NCBI GenBank assembly: GCA_033725935.1
Contig: MU867125.1
Location: forward strand, 124,001 to 188,000
Origin: Cladorrhinum sp. PSN259
Taxonomy: Eukaryota; Ascomycota; Sordariomycetes; Sordariales; Podosporaceae
DNA length: 64,000 nt
Reading direction: 5' to 3'
How positions within the stretch are numbered: the first letter of the stretch is position 1; every line of letters starts with the position of its first letter. This document shows positions 48,401 through 60,357 of the stretch, one piece after another. The notes below the pieces were generated by a model. It made no database searches, was not told where the DNA came from, and saw nothing but the letters and a program-made list of their open reading frames with translations. Both the position numbers and the translations under genes were made by a program.

Positions 48401-51400
48401 CTGTAGCATTTTCAGTCAACCATGGAAACAAACCACACCTGACGATATTGCAAAGACACCTGACCGATGACCCTCCCATCCCCCCATTCCCCAACGCCCC
48501 TAGTCCAAAGTTTCGGAGAATAGGTACCTAACTCTGTTTCTCGAGCTTGCGGAATGACGGGAATTATTACGAGTTGGGGATGGCATTCAGGAGTGTTTCG
48601 TGCATTGGGTGCACGCGGCAGGCCAATATCGGAGACCCTTATGTCGTCAATTATCGGCCGAGATAGCACCTCGACGCAAATTGAAACAAAATCTGGGCTC
48701 CAGGAGCCAATCAAATCCGGCCGCAATCAACAAAATGCATTCTAAGCTTCCTTCTTGGGCCCAAACTTCAATGCAGACTACATCTGTAAGCAGTACACTG
48801 TAGGTGAACAATGCCAATGTTGGCATCGCAATAACAAGGCTGATGCTGAGAGATTTGGCAGATAGCCAAAACAACTTTATCGACCAATTCTCAACTACCG
48901 CAACGCTACCCGTACCGACCTAACCACTGCCGTTCTTCAGCACCGAGTGGTGCAGACGACCCCTTGCCATCCTACCCTCCTCGCGTTGTTTTCATGTAAA
49001 AGCTCGAGCCCCTTTTCGACGACTTGCTTCGGTCGGTACCTGAATCTCTAGATTGCAGACATCCCACTATCCAACGCTGGCTTTTGGATGCGGCCCTGAT
49101 TGGGGACATCCGCGGCAGCTGAAGACGTCGCTGGCAATCCAGCAGCATACCTGCATACACTCGGACAATTGCTTACCTTCTGTCACTGGTACCGCCGGAG
49201 CCCGGGACCTTGCTCCGTAGTGCCGCTCACCGTTCAACGTTGCACGAATTCGAACTCGACCAAGCGCCACAAACCAGACAAGACAACCGCAAAACCAAAA
49301 AGCCACACAACATTCACAACAACAAGCATAGACTGTGCAATTACCGCCTTGACGCCGCCTCGAACTTCCATTTCACCGCTCGGTGAGAGGACACGGATAG
49401 CTCATGGCAAGGAGTCGGCTCCGATGCTCTCTCGGGTGGTCTAGCGTCGGGCAATCACCGAGCAAGACCAGCATCCCCGACTGTTTGAATGACGCCCGGA
49501 GATATATGACGGACGAAACAGGCAGCTCACTAAGAAAGAGCCCTGGTTGTTTGGACGCCACAAGATCGGCTCTTGTCTGAGCACGGGACGGGGGGTCGTC
49601 ATCATCCTTGCCGCCGAGCTCGATTTCTCAACGGCCGCCGGTCCGAAACTCCACATGCAAGCAAGATCGCACCCACACCGTTGCGCAGCTTCCTTTGCTC
49701 TGATTTGTCAATCGCTAAAACCGAGTCCGGGGTTGAACCTGGTACCGAATATTCGTCCACCAATCCGATAGCTCGTTTGGCCCCGCTGCAGGAGGCTGCC
49801 CCGAAACCCCGTACCCCATGTTTCTCCCCAGATTCATGGAAGTTACCGTGTTTCTGCACACTCATCAGTACCACAACAACTGACATCTAGATGCGCTGGC
49901 TCGCAAAATGTCACCGCATCGCTGCATACTGAGAACTAAGTGCAGAGCCATTTTTTGATGACAACCGAACCCCAGAAACTCCCGTCGTCTGGCAGCTCAG
50001 CTAGGACCAAACGCTACTGTCCTTTGTGCAAGCACCTGACTCGCTTTTGTGCATATCGAAACGACTTCGACTTCGACTGCCACCACTCCACTTCCACAAA
50101 CATACCACATGGCGGGCTAAGCCATGGGTGCTTCTTTTCTATAGCAGCCTTGCAGAGGTGTTTCATTTCAAAGCCTCTTTTTCAACGGTCTTCTCTCTCC
50201 GCTTGGCGCAATGTGAAACCAGATACTAGGAGCACCGCCATTGAGCCTAGCCTCAACCGGGAGCGGAAGTGGCCTTGGCCATTCCAGGAACTGGGAAAGT
50301 CTCCTATGGTTCTGACCGCACCTTCATTTTCTGCCGTCTCGTATTGCCGCGTCCTGGCAGATGAAGTGATACAGGCAATCTGGTCGAAAAGTGCCAGAAG
50401 CTAACACCAAAGATGCAAAAAGACGCAGGATGCTGATACTGTTGAGCAAAAGTATGGTTGGATGTCAACCTTCCATCCATTGCTTAGGTGGCATCGGCAG
50501 CTGCCGATCAAAAGTCTCCGCTGTACCCCAGCTCCCGCGAGGACGATACGTTGATAGCGAGCTGTCCCCAGCTGTGTCCAAGGTAACACGCATGCCGCTG
50601 TACCTGGCCACATGGGCATAATCGGGCATTTAGATTATCTCGCCTCGACTACACCGTTTTGGGCTCGACCTGCACAGGGGCTGCCGTCAACGGAGTATAC
50701 ACAATGTTTATCGGTTCCGGGGTAATATATTGTCTCCTGACACACCCCGCCTACTTTACGGGAAGGGGACCGCTTTTCCTTCAGGTCTCGGCGTGCCAGC
50801 ACAATGGCCCCTCCCTACCCAGAAACCTTCAGTACTCGGTCTGCCGAACATCTATACATTGTGAAAATCGATTCACCTTCCTTTCATGGTCAAGGAGAAG
50901 TCTCCTTGCAGATACACGGAGTTCATGCCAAGACCACGGCATTGGTTTCAACAACATCATGGGATCTCGCTAGACTGTGCGATGTTCAGAGGAAGTCGAT
51001 CCTTGGCTCTGGACTGAGGACGCTCGTTCCATCAACAAGCCTTATCAGACAACTTTATGTCTTTTGAAAGGTATCAAGATCTTTGCAGCTTCTGACTGCC
51101 AATCCTCCAGAAGCCGTGACGAGACCAATTCCTTGTTCGAAAGCAGGATTTCTCACGGGATGGATACGGCCTCATGGCAGCAATGGCGATCACTGCACCC
51201 CAAGGCTTGACCCACAGTCACACATGAGCTGCAGATGTCAAGCAGGTACAAGGTGGGTGAGGTGAGAAACCTGGTCAGACGTCAGTGGCATGGTGCAACC
51301 ATAGGTCGAGGCCGGGATTTACAGCTTCACAATGTCCATCTATCTCCAACAATGAGGGGTAAAGCAAATATCACGTAGAGGCGTGGCGCCTCGCACATTT

Positions 51401-54400
51401 CTGAACAGGTGCTAATTTCCCAGTTTGGTCTCGTCGGCTTCGAAGCCGTGGCGATCATGTCGGATGAATGAAGAGACATGCATGCTCCAACACGTGCCAT
51501 GGAACATCAGGTGTGGCTGGGTCTTGCTGCCATCCCCAACCTTCCCCTCTCCCGGCTCTTGGAAAATGAGTATGGAACGCGCCAGGCACAGCCGAACGCC
51601 CAACCAGATCAAGTTGGTATTGCAGCTTCGAGCATGGCCTAGACGCCACTGGTCCTATCAAGAGGCGCTCGACTTTCCTGTCTGTGCACTTGGAGGTCTA
51701 TATCACCGGAAGTGATGAGCGGCTGTATATTAGGTTTAATATACGAAGCAATTTGTAAAGTCGCCGCTGTGACATCAGCAACACTCGACCACCGGTACGT
51801 AAAGTCGGGTAGGATGAAGACTAGACCCGCATCGACCTTACTCTTGAGGTTTCAAGCCATCCAGCTACTAGACATCAATAAACAACAGGGAATCCCTCGG
51901 AGGATGAGTTCTGGACGAGAATGCACCGGTCACACCGGCAGATCTCAAAGGCACCAGGCGGAGAATTTCGCATTCAACTGAAACCCTGACAACACGCCAG
52001 TCAGATGTCGTGGTGCCCGGGCAGTATCAATATGGTTCTGTTTCTAGTGGTACATCTTTCGTACGGGATTGAAGCGTCTCAGCCCGACCTGGATTGTGAC
52101 GCATGTCCAGTTCTTTGCAGAGAATTCAGGTATCACTCATTGTATGTAAGGATATATCCATCAGCACGACAAGTTCAAGTCCAGCAGCAACACATCTAAC
52201 TATCTGCGGCCCTGGTGCTCGGCCGGTAATACGTTGCTCCGACTGACTCTGTTCCCAGTCAACCTCGTGTCGTGGTTGCAGCGAAGTGGATGTCCAGTCT
52301 GAATACGGAATCTTCCTCCGCCCAAAGTTCCATTTTTTCGGCCTTTACGGCACTTGTGCGATCTTCAAAGCTTAAGCTCAGAGGAGTTTTGCGGGGGAAC
52401 GGAGGGTTGGGTTGTATTCCGAAGACGTTCCTTAAAGCCAATCTTGGGGACAGCAGCACCCTGGACGTCCAAGAACATACCCTCGCGCGCGACTGCTCTG
52501 GTTCCGAACTATGCCCGTGAACATCAACCGCATCTGCAGAGTGGTGTAAAAAAGTTTGGCTGTGTTCTTCGTCCATTACAGTAAGGCAAGCGAGACCCTT
52601 CCCATGGCCTTCACTCAATACCCAAGAACATCTCCAGCCACATCACATTTTCTCCGAGTCGATCTATGTGACTCGGAGGCAGGACCCTGGAGCGACCCGA
52701 GGCCTAAGGCTTCATACACGTGCAGCTGTCTTAATGCATCTGTGCCCTCATAATCGGGGTCTTGGCTGGATACTGCACCGAGATGCGCCGTCGTCTAAGT
52801 TTCTAATCTGCCAATTCTGAAGCCCTGGGAAGGCTCATCTTCCGGGCACCATTATGGCAGCCATCCTTCAGCATGATGGCAGCTATCCCCGTTTTACCGT
52901 TCGTTGAAGGGCCACAGTCGTCGATTTGCAGTTGTGTCCAGAATAGCGGCCAAAGTGGGTAATCCGTTCGGCCTGGACTGATACAGTATGTGTTTTGAGT
53001 TCGCCTGTGCTCTGCAGATGTTGTCTGCCGTGTCTGCCAAACAACGGGAAAACGATGGCCACTCAGTGGTTTGGGTGCGGGAAGCAGGGGCCACCCCCGC
53101 AATGGTTTAACGGGATGGGAATAACATCATCCATAGAGAAACTGTGGCTGATCAAACAACGTTCATCTCATCTGGGGTATGCTGGTGTTCATCTGAACTT
53201 TCTGTCTCCCACACACCACCTCCTCCACCTCCGCCTCTAGCCGCGCGCATGAAAGAACATTTGCCAAAATATTCCCGTCGTTTCAGGGGCTACAATCTGG
53301 CCACGCTCTCGATCAGAACTGTACAAAGGTCGCTTGCCATATCTTTTTGGTGCCGTTCTTCTAGAACATTGCCGTTTTATTCAGCACGGTGTGGGATCAA
53401 GGGTAGCCTTTCTCAAACCTCAGATTTAGATGATCGTGACGGGCTGGACGTCTGGGCAAACACTGCACTGCATCCTGCCCGCTATGACACCAAGCCGCAC
53501 CTGCATTCTGTGGGGAGAAATGTAGAAAGATCACTGGGTCGAGATGTGTTGTTACGTGCCTTTCTCACAAACTCCGTGCTTCAGGGCAAGCACAGTCTGT
53601 ACGGAGTACTCTGCCGTCTTACATATTGTCTGCCGTCCCGTCCTGCCCCTGACCTTGCTTTGGTCTGCATCTTCACCGTGATGGGGGGTTCGCTAACTCT
53701 ATCCCCCTTTCCCCTTCTTTCGCAAATCGTCTGAATAACATCTCCTGATATTGGAGCTTGCCGAAGAAGTTGTCAAATCTCTTGAGCGGCCGGCGATATG
53801 TCAGCCTTATCGATTCTGGATCCGGTTTTGGAAAGGCGGCTGCTAAATCACATGAGGCTCACTTTTCGTGTTATCTTTTGGTGGTAGTGGGACGAAATAA
53901 GGGCAAAAGTGGCAAGACACGGCTTCCCCCAGATCAGACCCGTGTTTTGGAATGAGGATACGCCGATCCAATCATGGCCGTTGACTGCTACCCTCTTCCC
54001 GTGAGCTTGGGAGACCAAGGCAAGAGAGCAAGGTAACAGTTGTTCAAGTGATGCAAGGGAGTTCCTTGTCCGGCCTGAGAGACGGAGATGTCCGTTCAAT
54101 GCCCACCGTCGTTATCCCATCTTCAAGCCGTTGGGGATCACCACCGACCTTCGAGAAGGATACTACTCTCAGCGCATAGCTGCCGGCGCCGGTGGCCCTC
54201 CAACTCGTCTGATCTTATCTGAGGAGACGATCACGGTGTAGGTTATCCAATCACTTGAATCTCTTTGCTGCCTAGCCCGTTTGCTCAGGTAAGTGTTTAC
54301 TCTCCTTTCCGTTGACACCTTAAACTCCCTTTAGTCTTGAATGTCTGTCATTACCCCTTTTGGAGCACACTGTGACGACGGCAGGATGGCACATACACAC

Positions 54401-56806
54401 GGACTTCGGTCTCACCCTCACTCACCCCTTTTCTGCTTGCGTTGCTCGGTAGGAACCGGACGATGAAGGGAGGATGGGTTGAAGCAGGTAACAGGGACCA
54501 TCCTTGCGGGCCACGCAGATGCTCTGTTCTGTTGCAGCCGTTTGCGATTCCGAGATGATGGATGGGCGAAGCTCTCATGCAAGATCCAGCATGCCTCTCG
54601 ATCGTGTGTGTGTGTTGCAACGAAGGGTTCGAGAAGACATGGAACAGGGATCAAGGTAGACGGTAAACGTTGCAGAAGATGAGATTGATACCAGATGGAT
54701 GGGATGATGATCGAACTGAGAGGGACAGGCGGGACGGTCTATGGAATCTTGATGGAAGGTTCGATTGGAAGGGTGAGAGTTGACGGAGATGAGATGGCAT
54801 GATCTGAGATGGGGATCCGGATCTGCTTGTCACCCTCCACAGGAAAGAGATGGGAGGAGAGAAAGAAAGGCAGGCTTTGAGAAAGCTTGCCGTGTCGTGT
54901 ACGATCCGATGAAGGTTTGTCTCATCTCTGTTTGTGGTGTTGCCGGTTCGAGTGAACTGTGTCAGGTGTTGTTAGCTCACCTTGGGTGCCCTCACCTTGC
55001 ATTGTGTGAGTGAGGCGTCATCACACGCTCTCTGCTTCCTTTACGTCTGATGCAGAGCCAGAGGCGGTTTAGGCTCTATCGCGTTCTAAGACACAGGCTA
55101 TGCTCAGCCTTCAAGTGAGGTAGATGGCATCCGCCATGCTGCTTGAATTCTTGTTCTCGATGTTATCGGCTGTTTGCGAGATTATTTGTCTTGTTTTATG
55201 GTTGTTTGTGATCACTGGCAGTTTAGACATCCAGCCTGACGTGGACAGCCTTGTCGGCTGAAGTTGGCTTCTGGGTTGTTTGCATGCCGTCTGCCCTGTT
55301 GACCAGAACCTCTCAATTTACTTGAGGCTCATGGGATGTTGGGGAAATGGCTAAAGAGTAGGATGTCTGCGGTGTTGTGTATGTGTTATATGTAGGCAAA
55401 ATTTTGCTTCTGAAGAATGGCGGCTGTGTGTTGAGTTGATTAAAATGGTGGTCAGCGAGACGGGATGGGGAATCAAGACTTTGTCTCAAACAGAGTGGCT
55501 GTGTATTCTGGGAAGGAGACAGATATATAAAGAATGAAATTTGTCTCTTTTGTGTTTCTCTGTTTGTTTATTTGTTTGTCTGCTGGTTGTGTGATGATTC
55601 GGGGAGGCTTTCAACAATGGTGGATAGAGAGAAAGGGGTTAGGGGGGGAGAAAATAGATGGATGGGAAAGGGAAACACACGCATACCAATGCAACAAAGC
55701 CAATCACCACCACCACTGGGGAAAGCAGCTACCTGAACAATATCAACAACCGAACAACATAACGGACTACTCGACTTGGAGCCCGGGGAGGGGGGAAGCT
55801 AAAGGAATAGATATTCCATATCGACTTCGATAGGAGAGTCTATGCGGGGCTTACCGGCCTTGATGACCCGAATGAAGCAACTCAGCAAATTGGAAACAGT
55901 CGGTAGCACCAGACGAACGATGGAAAGGAAGGAATTTTAGTTCCTGTCTCCGAGACTGGAAAGGATCTGTGGAAAGTTCGGGTATAAGAGATGACGACGG
56001 GTTACGACGAAGACCAACGATGATAATATCAGAACAAAACTCTGCCTGTCCTCAATTCTTTGAAGGTTCGGCATCAAACGAGGGCCTATTACTAGTGGGA
56101 CATTGCCAAGTGGGAGTTGGGTAGCGATTGATCATGAGAGTCGTTCTTCGGGTGGCAGGATACACGACACGGCAGTGGGGAAACGACATCGAAGTTGTAT
56201 CAGGGTGACGAACGACTTTTACAATCTGATACGGCGAACGACGCCTTCCTTCCTTACTTCCAGCTCGGCAGTTTCTGGTGTCGCTTCGCATCATTGAGAT
56301 TGTTGCTGTATGATACCGACCTTTCGGGCGAAGGATTCGGTGACGAGCAGGAAGGGGAAAATACAATCGATTGAAAACGTGCTGTAAGTGATTTGCGAGG
56401 ATTCAATTCGACAAGAAGAGACAAGAGCTCAATTTGTGATTTGGTGATGTCGTGATATGTTGTTGCATTGGTGATCGTTTCCTCGGTGATGGAACTTGAG
56501 TTCTAAGGGTGCGCGGGGTGGGGAAAGTTGGCATTTTTGAGGAAACATCAATTGACTCATCATAACATATTTTTACGTTTAACTTCAAGGTTTATTTACA
56601 TTAACTTGGAAAATTTAGTTTTCTCGGCAAATTTTTATTCTTACTTACAGGACGATAAAGGACAAGAATTCCGCACAGGGGGTATCAAGCTTCCGCAAAC
56701 TTTTCCCTCAACCAACCAAACCGATTCTCAAAGCTCTCCCTCGACATCATCATCATTACTCAACTCATCTTACAACATTTCACAACCCACAAACCGTTTG
56801 CCGAAA
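45455..56806. other. 11.3-kb gene-poor region upstream of both xlnR and HIS2
   Basis: No frame here has a recognised domain, signature or coherent exon series; the longest (53144-53734, 196 codons) is low-complexity and Cys/Ser-rich with no start or splice logic. GC content stays near that of the rest, so it is not an AT-rich RIP block. GA-rich + strand DNA near 45,550-46,150 suits an xlnR leader, and GA-rich tracts recur at about 54,650-54,900 and 55,430-56,000. No tRNA, rRNA or transposon end was recognised. Long xlnR regulation or a non-coding transcript are possibilities. Confidence 0.7.
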
Positions 56807-57742
56807 ATGGCATTCACAATGCACTCTCACTCGGGCCAGTTCTGCCCGGGACACGCCAAAGACGACCTGGAAGCAATCATAAAGCACGCAATCGCAAGAG
56901 GCTTCAAGACAATCGGCCTGACCGAGCACATGCCTCGCACGAGCCTGTCAGACCTCTACCCAGAAGAACTCGAACCCTCACCGGAAGAAACCCTCGCCTC
57001 GCTTTTTCCCAGACACGAAGCTTACCTGGCTGAAGCAATCCGTCTGCAAGAGGAATACGCGGACCAAATCCACATACTCATCGGTTTCGAAGGCGAGTGG
57101 ATCAGACCCGAGTATGGCCCTCTCATACAGAAAATGGCTGGGCACCCTAGTGTTGACTACTTCATTGGGAGCTTGCATCATACCAGGGGTATTCCTATCG
57201 ATTTTGACGAAGAGATGTATTCTCAAGCTGTGAATGCTTGCGGAGGGGAGGAAGAGTTGTTTGAGGCGTACTTTGATGAGCAGTACGAGATGCTGACGAC
57301 GCTGAAGCCAAAGGTTGTGGGTCACTTTGATCTTATAAGGCTGTTTAGCAAGGAACCCTCGAGGGTGTTGAAGGGGACCGCTACTCCGGTGTGGGAGAAG
57401 GTGGTGAGGAATCTGAAGGCTGTGAAGGAGTATGGTGGGTGGTTGGAGTTGAACACGTCTGCCTTTCGTAAGGGACTGGAGGAAGGGTATCCGAAGAGGG
57501 AGATTGCAGAGGAGTGGATCGCCATGGGCGGCAGGTTTACCTTCTCGGACGATAGTCATGGGGTTGCGCAGATTTCTACGAATTACTTGAAGGGGCTGGA
57601 GTATTTGGAGGGTGTTGGGGTCGGCGAGGTCTGGACTTTGGAGAGGAAGACGCATCCTGGTGTGAGGGAAGGGAGGAAGAGTGAGTTGGTCGAGAAGGCT
57701 GTTACCATTAAAGAGTTTAGGGCGAGTTTGAAGCATGTATAA
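56807..57742 (+). CDS. HIS2: Histidinol-phosphatase, PHP family
   Basis: A single exon of 311 aa, started at MAFTMHSHSGQFCPGHAKDD because the metal motif begins there (upstream codons in frame are AT-rich leader). The PHP metal ligands are visible as HSHSGQF (6-12), LTEHMPR (about 44-50), FEGEW, IGSLHHTRG, GHFDLIRLF and FSDDSHGVA near the C-terminus. This is the eukaryotic type HIS2 (EC 3.1.3.15), which dephosphorylates L-histidinol phosphate in histidine synthesis in the cytosol. Length fits the family. The gene lies at the right edge of the long gene-free region and is transcribed away from it. Confidence 0.95.
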   Translation: MAFTMHSHSGQFCPGHAKDDLEAIIKHAIARGFKTIGLTEHMPRTSLSDLYPEELEPSPEETLASLFPRHEAYLAEAIRLQEEYADQIHILIGFEGEWIRPEYGPLIQKMAGHPSVDYFIGSLHHTRGIPIDFDEEMYSQAVNACGGEEELFEAYFDEQYEMLTTLKPKVVGHFDLIRLFSKEPSRVLKGTATPVWEKVVRNLKAVKEYGGWLELNTSAFRKGLEEGYPKREIAEEWIAMGGRFTFSDDSHGVAQISTNYLKGLEYLEGVGVGEVWTLERKTHPGVREGRKSELVEKAVTIKEFRASLKHV

Positions 57743-58157
57743 GGGGTCTTTTGTTTGGATCTTTTTTTGAGTGTCTTGGATCTATTGTTCGATGTTCTTT
57801 TGGACGGACGGACAATGAGTTCCGAAAAGATACGTCAAAAAGAAAGCAAGAGGAGAGTATCCGACCTCAAATTTATTTTCGCCCACTTCTTCTCTTTTCA
57901 CTTCAACTCCTCACCACTTTTTCAACTCACAGATTTTTCGAACCCACCAGATTTCTCGCAACCCCCAAAACATGCAGTGTCCCGAAACCGAGAGAGAAAT
58001 ATATACCCCACATTCCAAGCACAGTCTTTCAGGTCGGGATTCCCCCCCACACACCAGACTCAAAATACCTCAACCTTACACCATCCATATCCACATCGAC
58101 ACACACCGCACAAAGACATGACCAATATATTCCTGAATCATCCAACAAGCAAAACAA
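57743..58157. other. HIS2 3' flank and tRNA upstream region
   Basis: CT-rich and A-rich DNA with no gene. The frame crossing the tRNA (57751-58386) is spurious because it reads through it. Confidence 0.6.
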
Positions 58158-58229
58158 GGTCCGCTGGCGTAATGGCAGCGCGTCTGACTACGAATCAGGA
58201 GGTTCCAGGTTCGACCCCTGGGCGGATCG
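58158..58229 (+). tRNA. tRNA-Arg (anticodon ACG), no intron
   Basis: Acceptor arms GGTCCGC and GCGGATC pair with one G-T wobble. The D-arm region is TGGCGTAATGGCAGCGCG, the anticodon stem TCTGA/TCAGG encloses C-T-ACG-A-A, and the T-arm is CCAGG/TTCGACC/CCTGG. Discriminator G. A T-run starts near 58269 and could end Pol III transcription. Confidence 0.93.
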
Positions 58230-58576
58230 AGCATCTATACTCACTCATAGTCTTATTAGAAGATTTACACTTTTTTTTTCCCTACTTCTTTTTTCCTTTC
58301 ACCTCTGCGCTATATCTCATTTCACTTCCACCCTTTCGCATAATTTTTTTTTCCCTTTTTCTCTTTTAGCCTTCTTCGAACTTTAAGCAACCTGATAAGA
58401 ACATCAGCTTTTAACAATCTCTCAGTCACATATCATATTCAACTCACCATTGAGTCAATCAGTCGTCTTGAGGAATTTTTTTTTTTTTACTATGTAACTT
58501 TGAGAGACAGACTTTTCCAAGTAAAACAACTCCGACAAAATACGATATTCAGACAACTGACTTCAACAAATTGCAC

Positions 58577-58664
58577 GGTCGGGTGGCGCAATGGTAGCGT
58601 GTGGTCCTCCTAAAAAGAGAGATTACCAAGACTGAGGTTGTGGGTTCGAGTCCCATCCCGATCG
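58577..58664 (+). tRNA. tRNA-Arg (anticodon CCT) with a 16-nt intron
   Basis: Acceptor arms GGTCGGG and CCCGATC pair; the anticodon stem TGGTC/GACTG encloses C-T-CCT-A, and the sequence 58613-58628 after A37 is the intron. T-arm GTGGG/TTCGAGT/CCCAT. Intron position one base 3' of the anticodon is canonical. Confidence 0.9.
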
Positions 58665-59502
58665 GCTTATGTTTTTGGTGGCCCCTTCTTCATTCACCCT
58701 TTTTAAATTCAACAACCAACGAGGATGATTTTTATTTCTACCAACCAAACAAACCACCGTAGATAAATTCTGCCTCAAGGGAAAACTAATTTATTTTTTT
58801 ACACCGATTTTTTATAAGATACTTTAACTGAATATTTTATTTGGTTTTAAAATTCTGTTTTGTCATGTTTTTTTGTTCGACATCCAAGAGTGCAAAGAAA
58901 GATATTGTGTGTAAATGGTTTCAACGACAAAAAATTTCGAGTCTTACTCAGGTTTTATTCTTAAAATTTAAGGAATGAAAGTCTTATACATATCAGGACT
59001 AATTTATACATTAAAGAGAAAGTGAAAGGGTTAGTAGAAGGAGTGAGAAAGAGGGCGTAAAAAATGATAGAATTAGCAAGAGAAAAGCAATTACAGTATT
59101 CCTTTCAATTGGAGAAGAGATATAAATGAAAGAGGCATAAAAAGGGACCATTGTACATTTAATAAGTATTGCTGCTGCGTTTTGTATCTGCTGCAAAGGC
59201 AACATTGAAAGATATTAGTACCCCTTTCGACCCCCTTCCTTCCTCCCTGGAAGGAGTGGGTGGTCCTTTCAAAGTTAGACCTGAGTCTGAGACATCAACT
59301 TCCATCATTCCGTCGCACAGCCTGAAAGAAGCACTGTAAGAAGCTTCAGGAAGAACTCCAATGCAGTACTCACTCGTCAATGTTCAAGTCAAGCATCTCT
59401 TCCTTTCTATTTACGAGCTGGTATGGCTCATCTACAACCCCGAGCAAACATTACGTGGTTTAACAGCGCGTCTTGACTCTTATCCAGCCAAACTCCACAG
59501 CC
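58665..59502. other. tRNA 3' flank and upstream region of the next gene
   Basis: AT-rich DNA to about 59,170, then a shorter stretch before the gene at 59503. No gene is seen. Confidence 0.55.
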
Positions 59503-60357
59503 ATGACACTCAAGCAAGTCATCCTGACTCCTCCTCCCTCGCGAAGCTCATCTCCAGGCCCAAAATCCCCAACACTGTTTTCACTCCCACCATCACCACG
59601 CGCTCGCACTTCTTCCTCCACGCCCTCATTCCCCAAGATCAGTGACAAACAGCCAGCCATCCAAATCCAACTTCAGACTCCCACACTCAATCTCGATGCC
59701 CTCGTAACCTTTTCTGGCCCTTCATCTCTCGATCTCCCTCTCCTTTTAAGAACCAGTGACAACCTCTTCAGCTTCTTATCCAGAGAACAAACCCAACCAG
59801 TCCTTCAAACAGCTGACAAACCCGCCTATCACAATCATCATCATCATCATCACAGACAACTTACCAAACCCCACAAAAACTCGCGCATCCCCCGTCCTGT
59901 CCGAGGAAAGAACATCCGAAATGTCAATCCTCAACCCACTCCAATCGATCCGCCGCATCAGGACGAAAAGATGCCTGCGGAAGCGCCAGAGGAAAGCAAA
60001 AAGGAGGATATACCTCGCCTTGTTGGTGAAGAGACGAACGAGGACGTTCATGGTTTGTTTACTTCACCGGCTGGAATAATAACCTCCCCCAAAACCAACT
60101 TGTATTACTCGGCGGCAAGGCTAGCGGCAATCAGGAACGATCGCGCGCAAGTTCAAGTGAGACAAGGGTCTGAGAATGCCTCATGGCGATTTCCTGACGT
60201 CTCGGGGGAGACAGTGAGTCGGGGAGCGTGTGAGGACAGCCGGCGGATAATGAAACAGCAGAAGGAGATGATCAAGAAAGAGTTGCACAGCTCATTAGAG
60301 AAGAGGCGGGAGGAGGCAAGGGAGGCGCTTGAGAGGTTTTCGTCGGTCAAGAATTAA
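59503..60357 (+). CDS. Hypothetical Ser/Pro-rich protein with C-terminal coiled coil
   Basis: One 284-aa exon from ATG at 59503 (upstream codons have no ATG). The N-terminal part is basic, Ser/Pro-rich (MTLKQVILTPPPSRSSSPGP) and probably disordered, with a His run (HNHHHHHH) near 112. A conserved-looking stretch, EDIPRLVGEETNEDVHGLFT followed by SPKTNLYYSAARLAAIRNDR, precedes a Lys/Glu helix (MKQQKEMIKKELHSSLEKRR). I do not recognise a family. Intronless and with weaker codon evidence in the His-rich middle; an intron there is possible. Confidence 0.6.
   Translation: MTLKQVILTPPPSRSSSPGPKSPTLFSLPPSPRARTSSSTPSFPKISDKQPAIQIQLQTPTLNLDALVTFSGPSSLDLPLLLRTSDNLFSFLSREQTQPVLQTADKPAYHNHHHHHHRQLTKPHKNSRIPRPVRGKNIRNVNPQPTPIDPPHQDEKMPAEAPEESKKEDIPRLVGEETNEDVHGLFTSPAGIITSPKTNLYYSAARLAAIRNDRAQVQVRQGSENASWRFPDVSGETVSRGACEDSRRIMKQQKEMIKKELHSSLEKRREEAREALERFSSVKN

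Noticed and set aside
49940..50404. 154-codon frame with several Cys and His
   Set aside because: The Cys/His spacing matches no finger, and neighbouring frames are equally open.
53144..53734. 196-codon frame in the long xlnR upstream region
   Set aside because: Composition is erratic, with a Pro run and no domain, and there is no splice logic around it. Frames of this size arise by chance in 11 kb of GC-rich DNA.
55534..55833. 99-codon frame with a hydrophobic, signal-like N-terminus (MKFVSFVFLCLFICLSAGCV)
   Set aside because: The hydrophobic stretch comes from a TTTGT-rich low-complexity tract and the rest has no recognisable features; kept only as a point to test if transcripts appear.
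57751..58386. 211-codon frame running through the tRNA-Arg(ACG) gene
   Set aside because: It includes the whole tRNA sequence and CT-rich leader DNA; an artefact.
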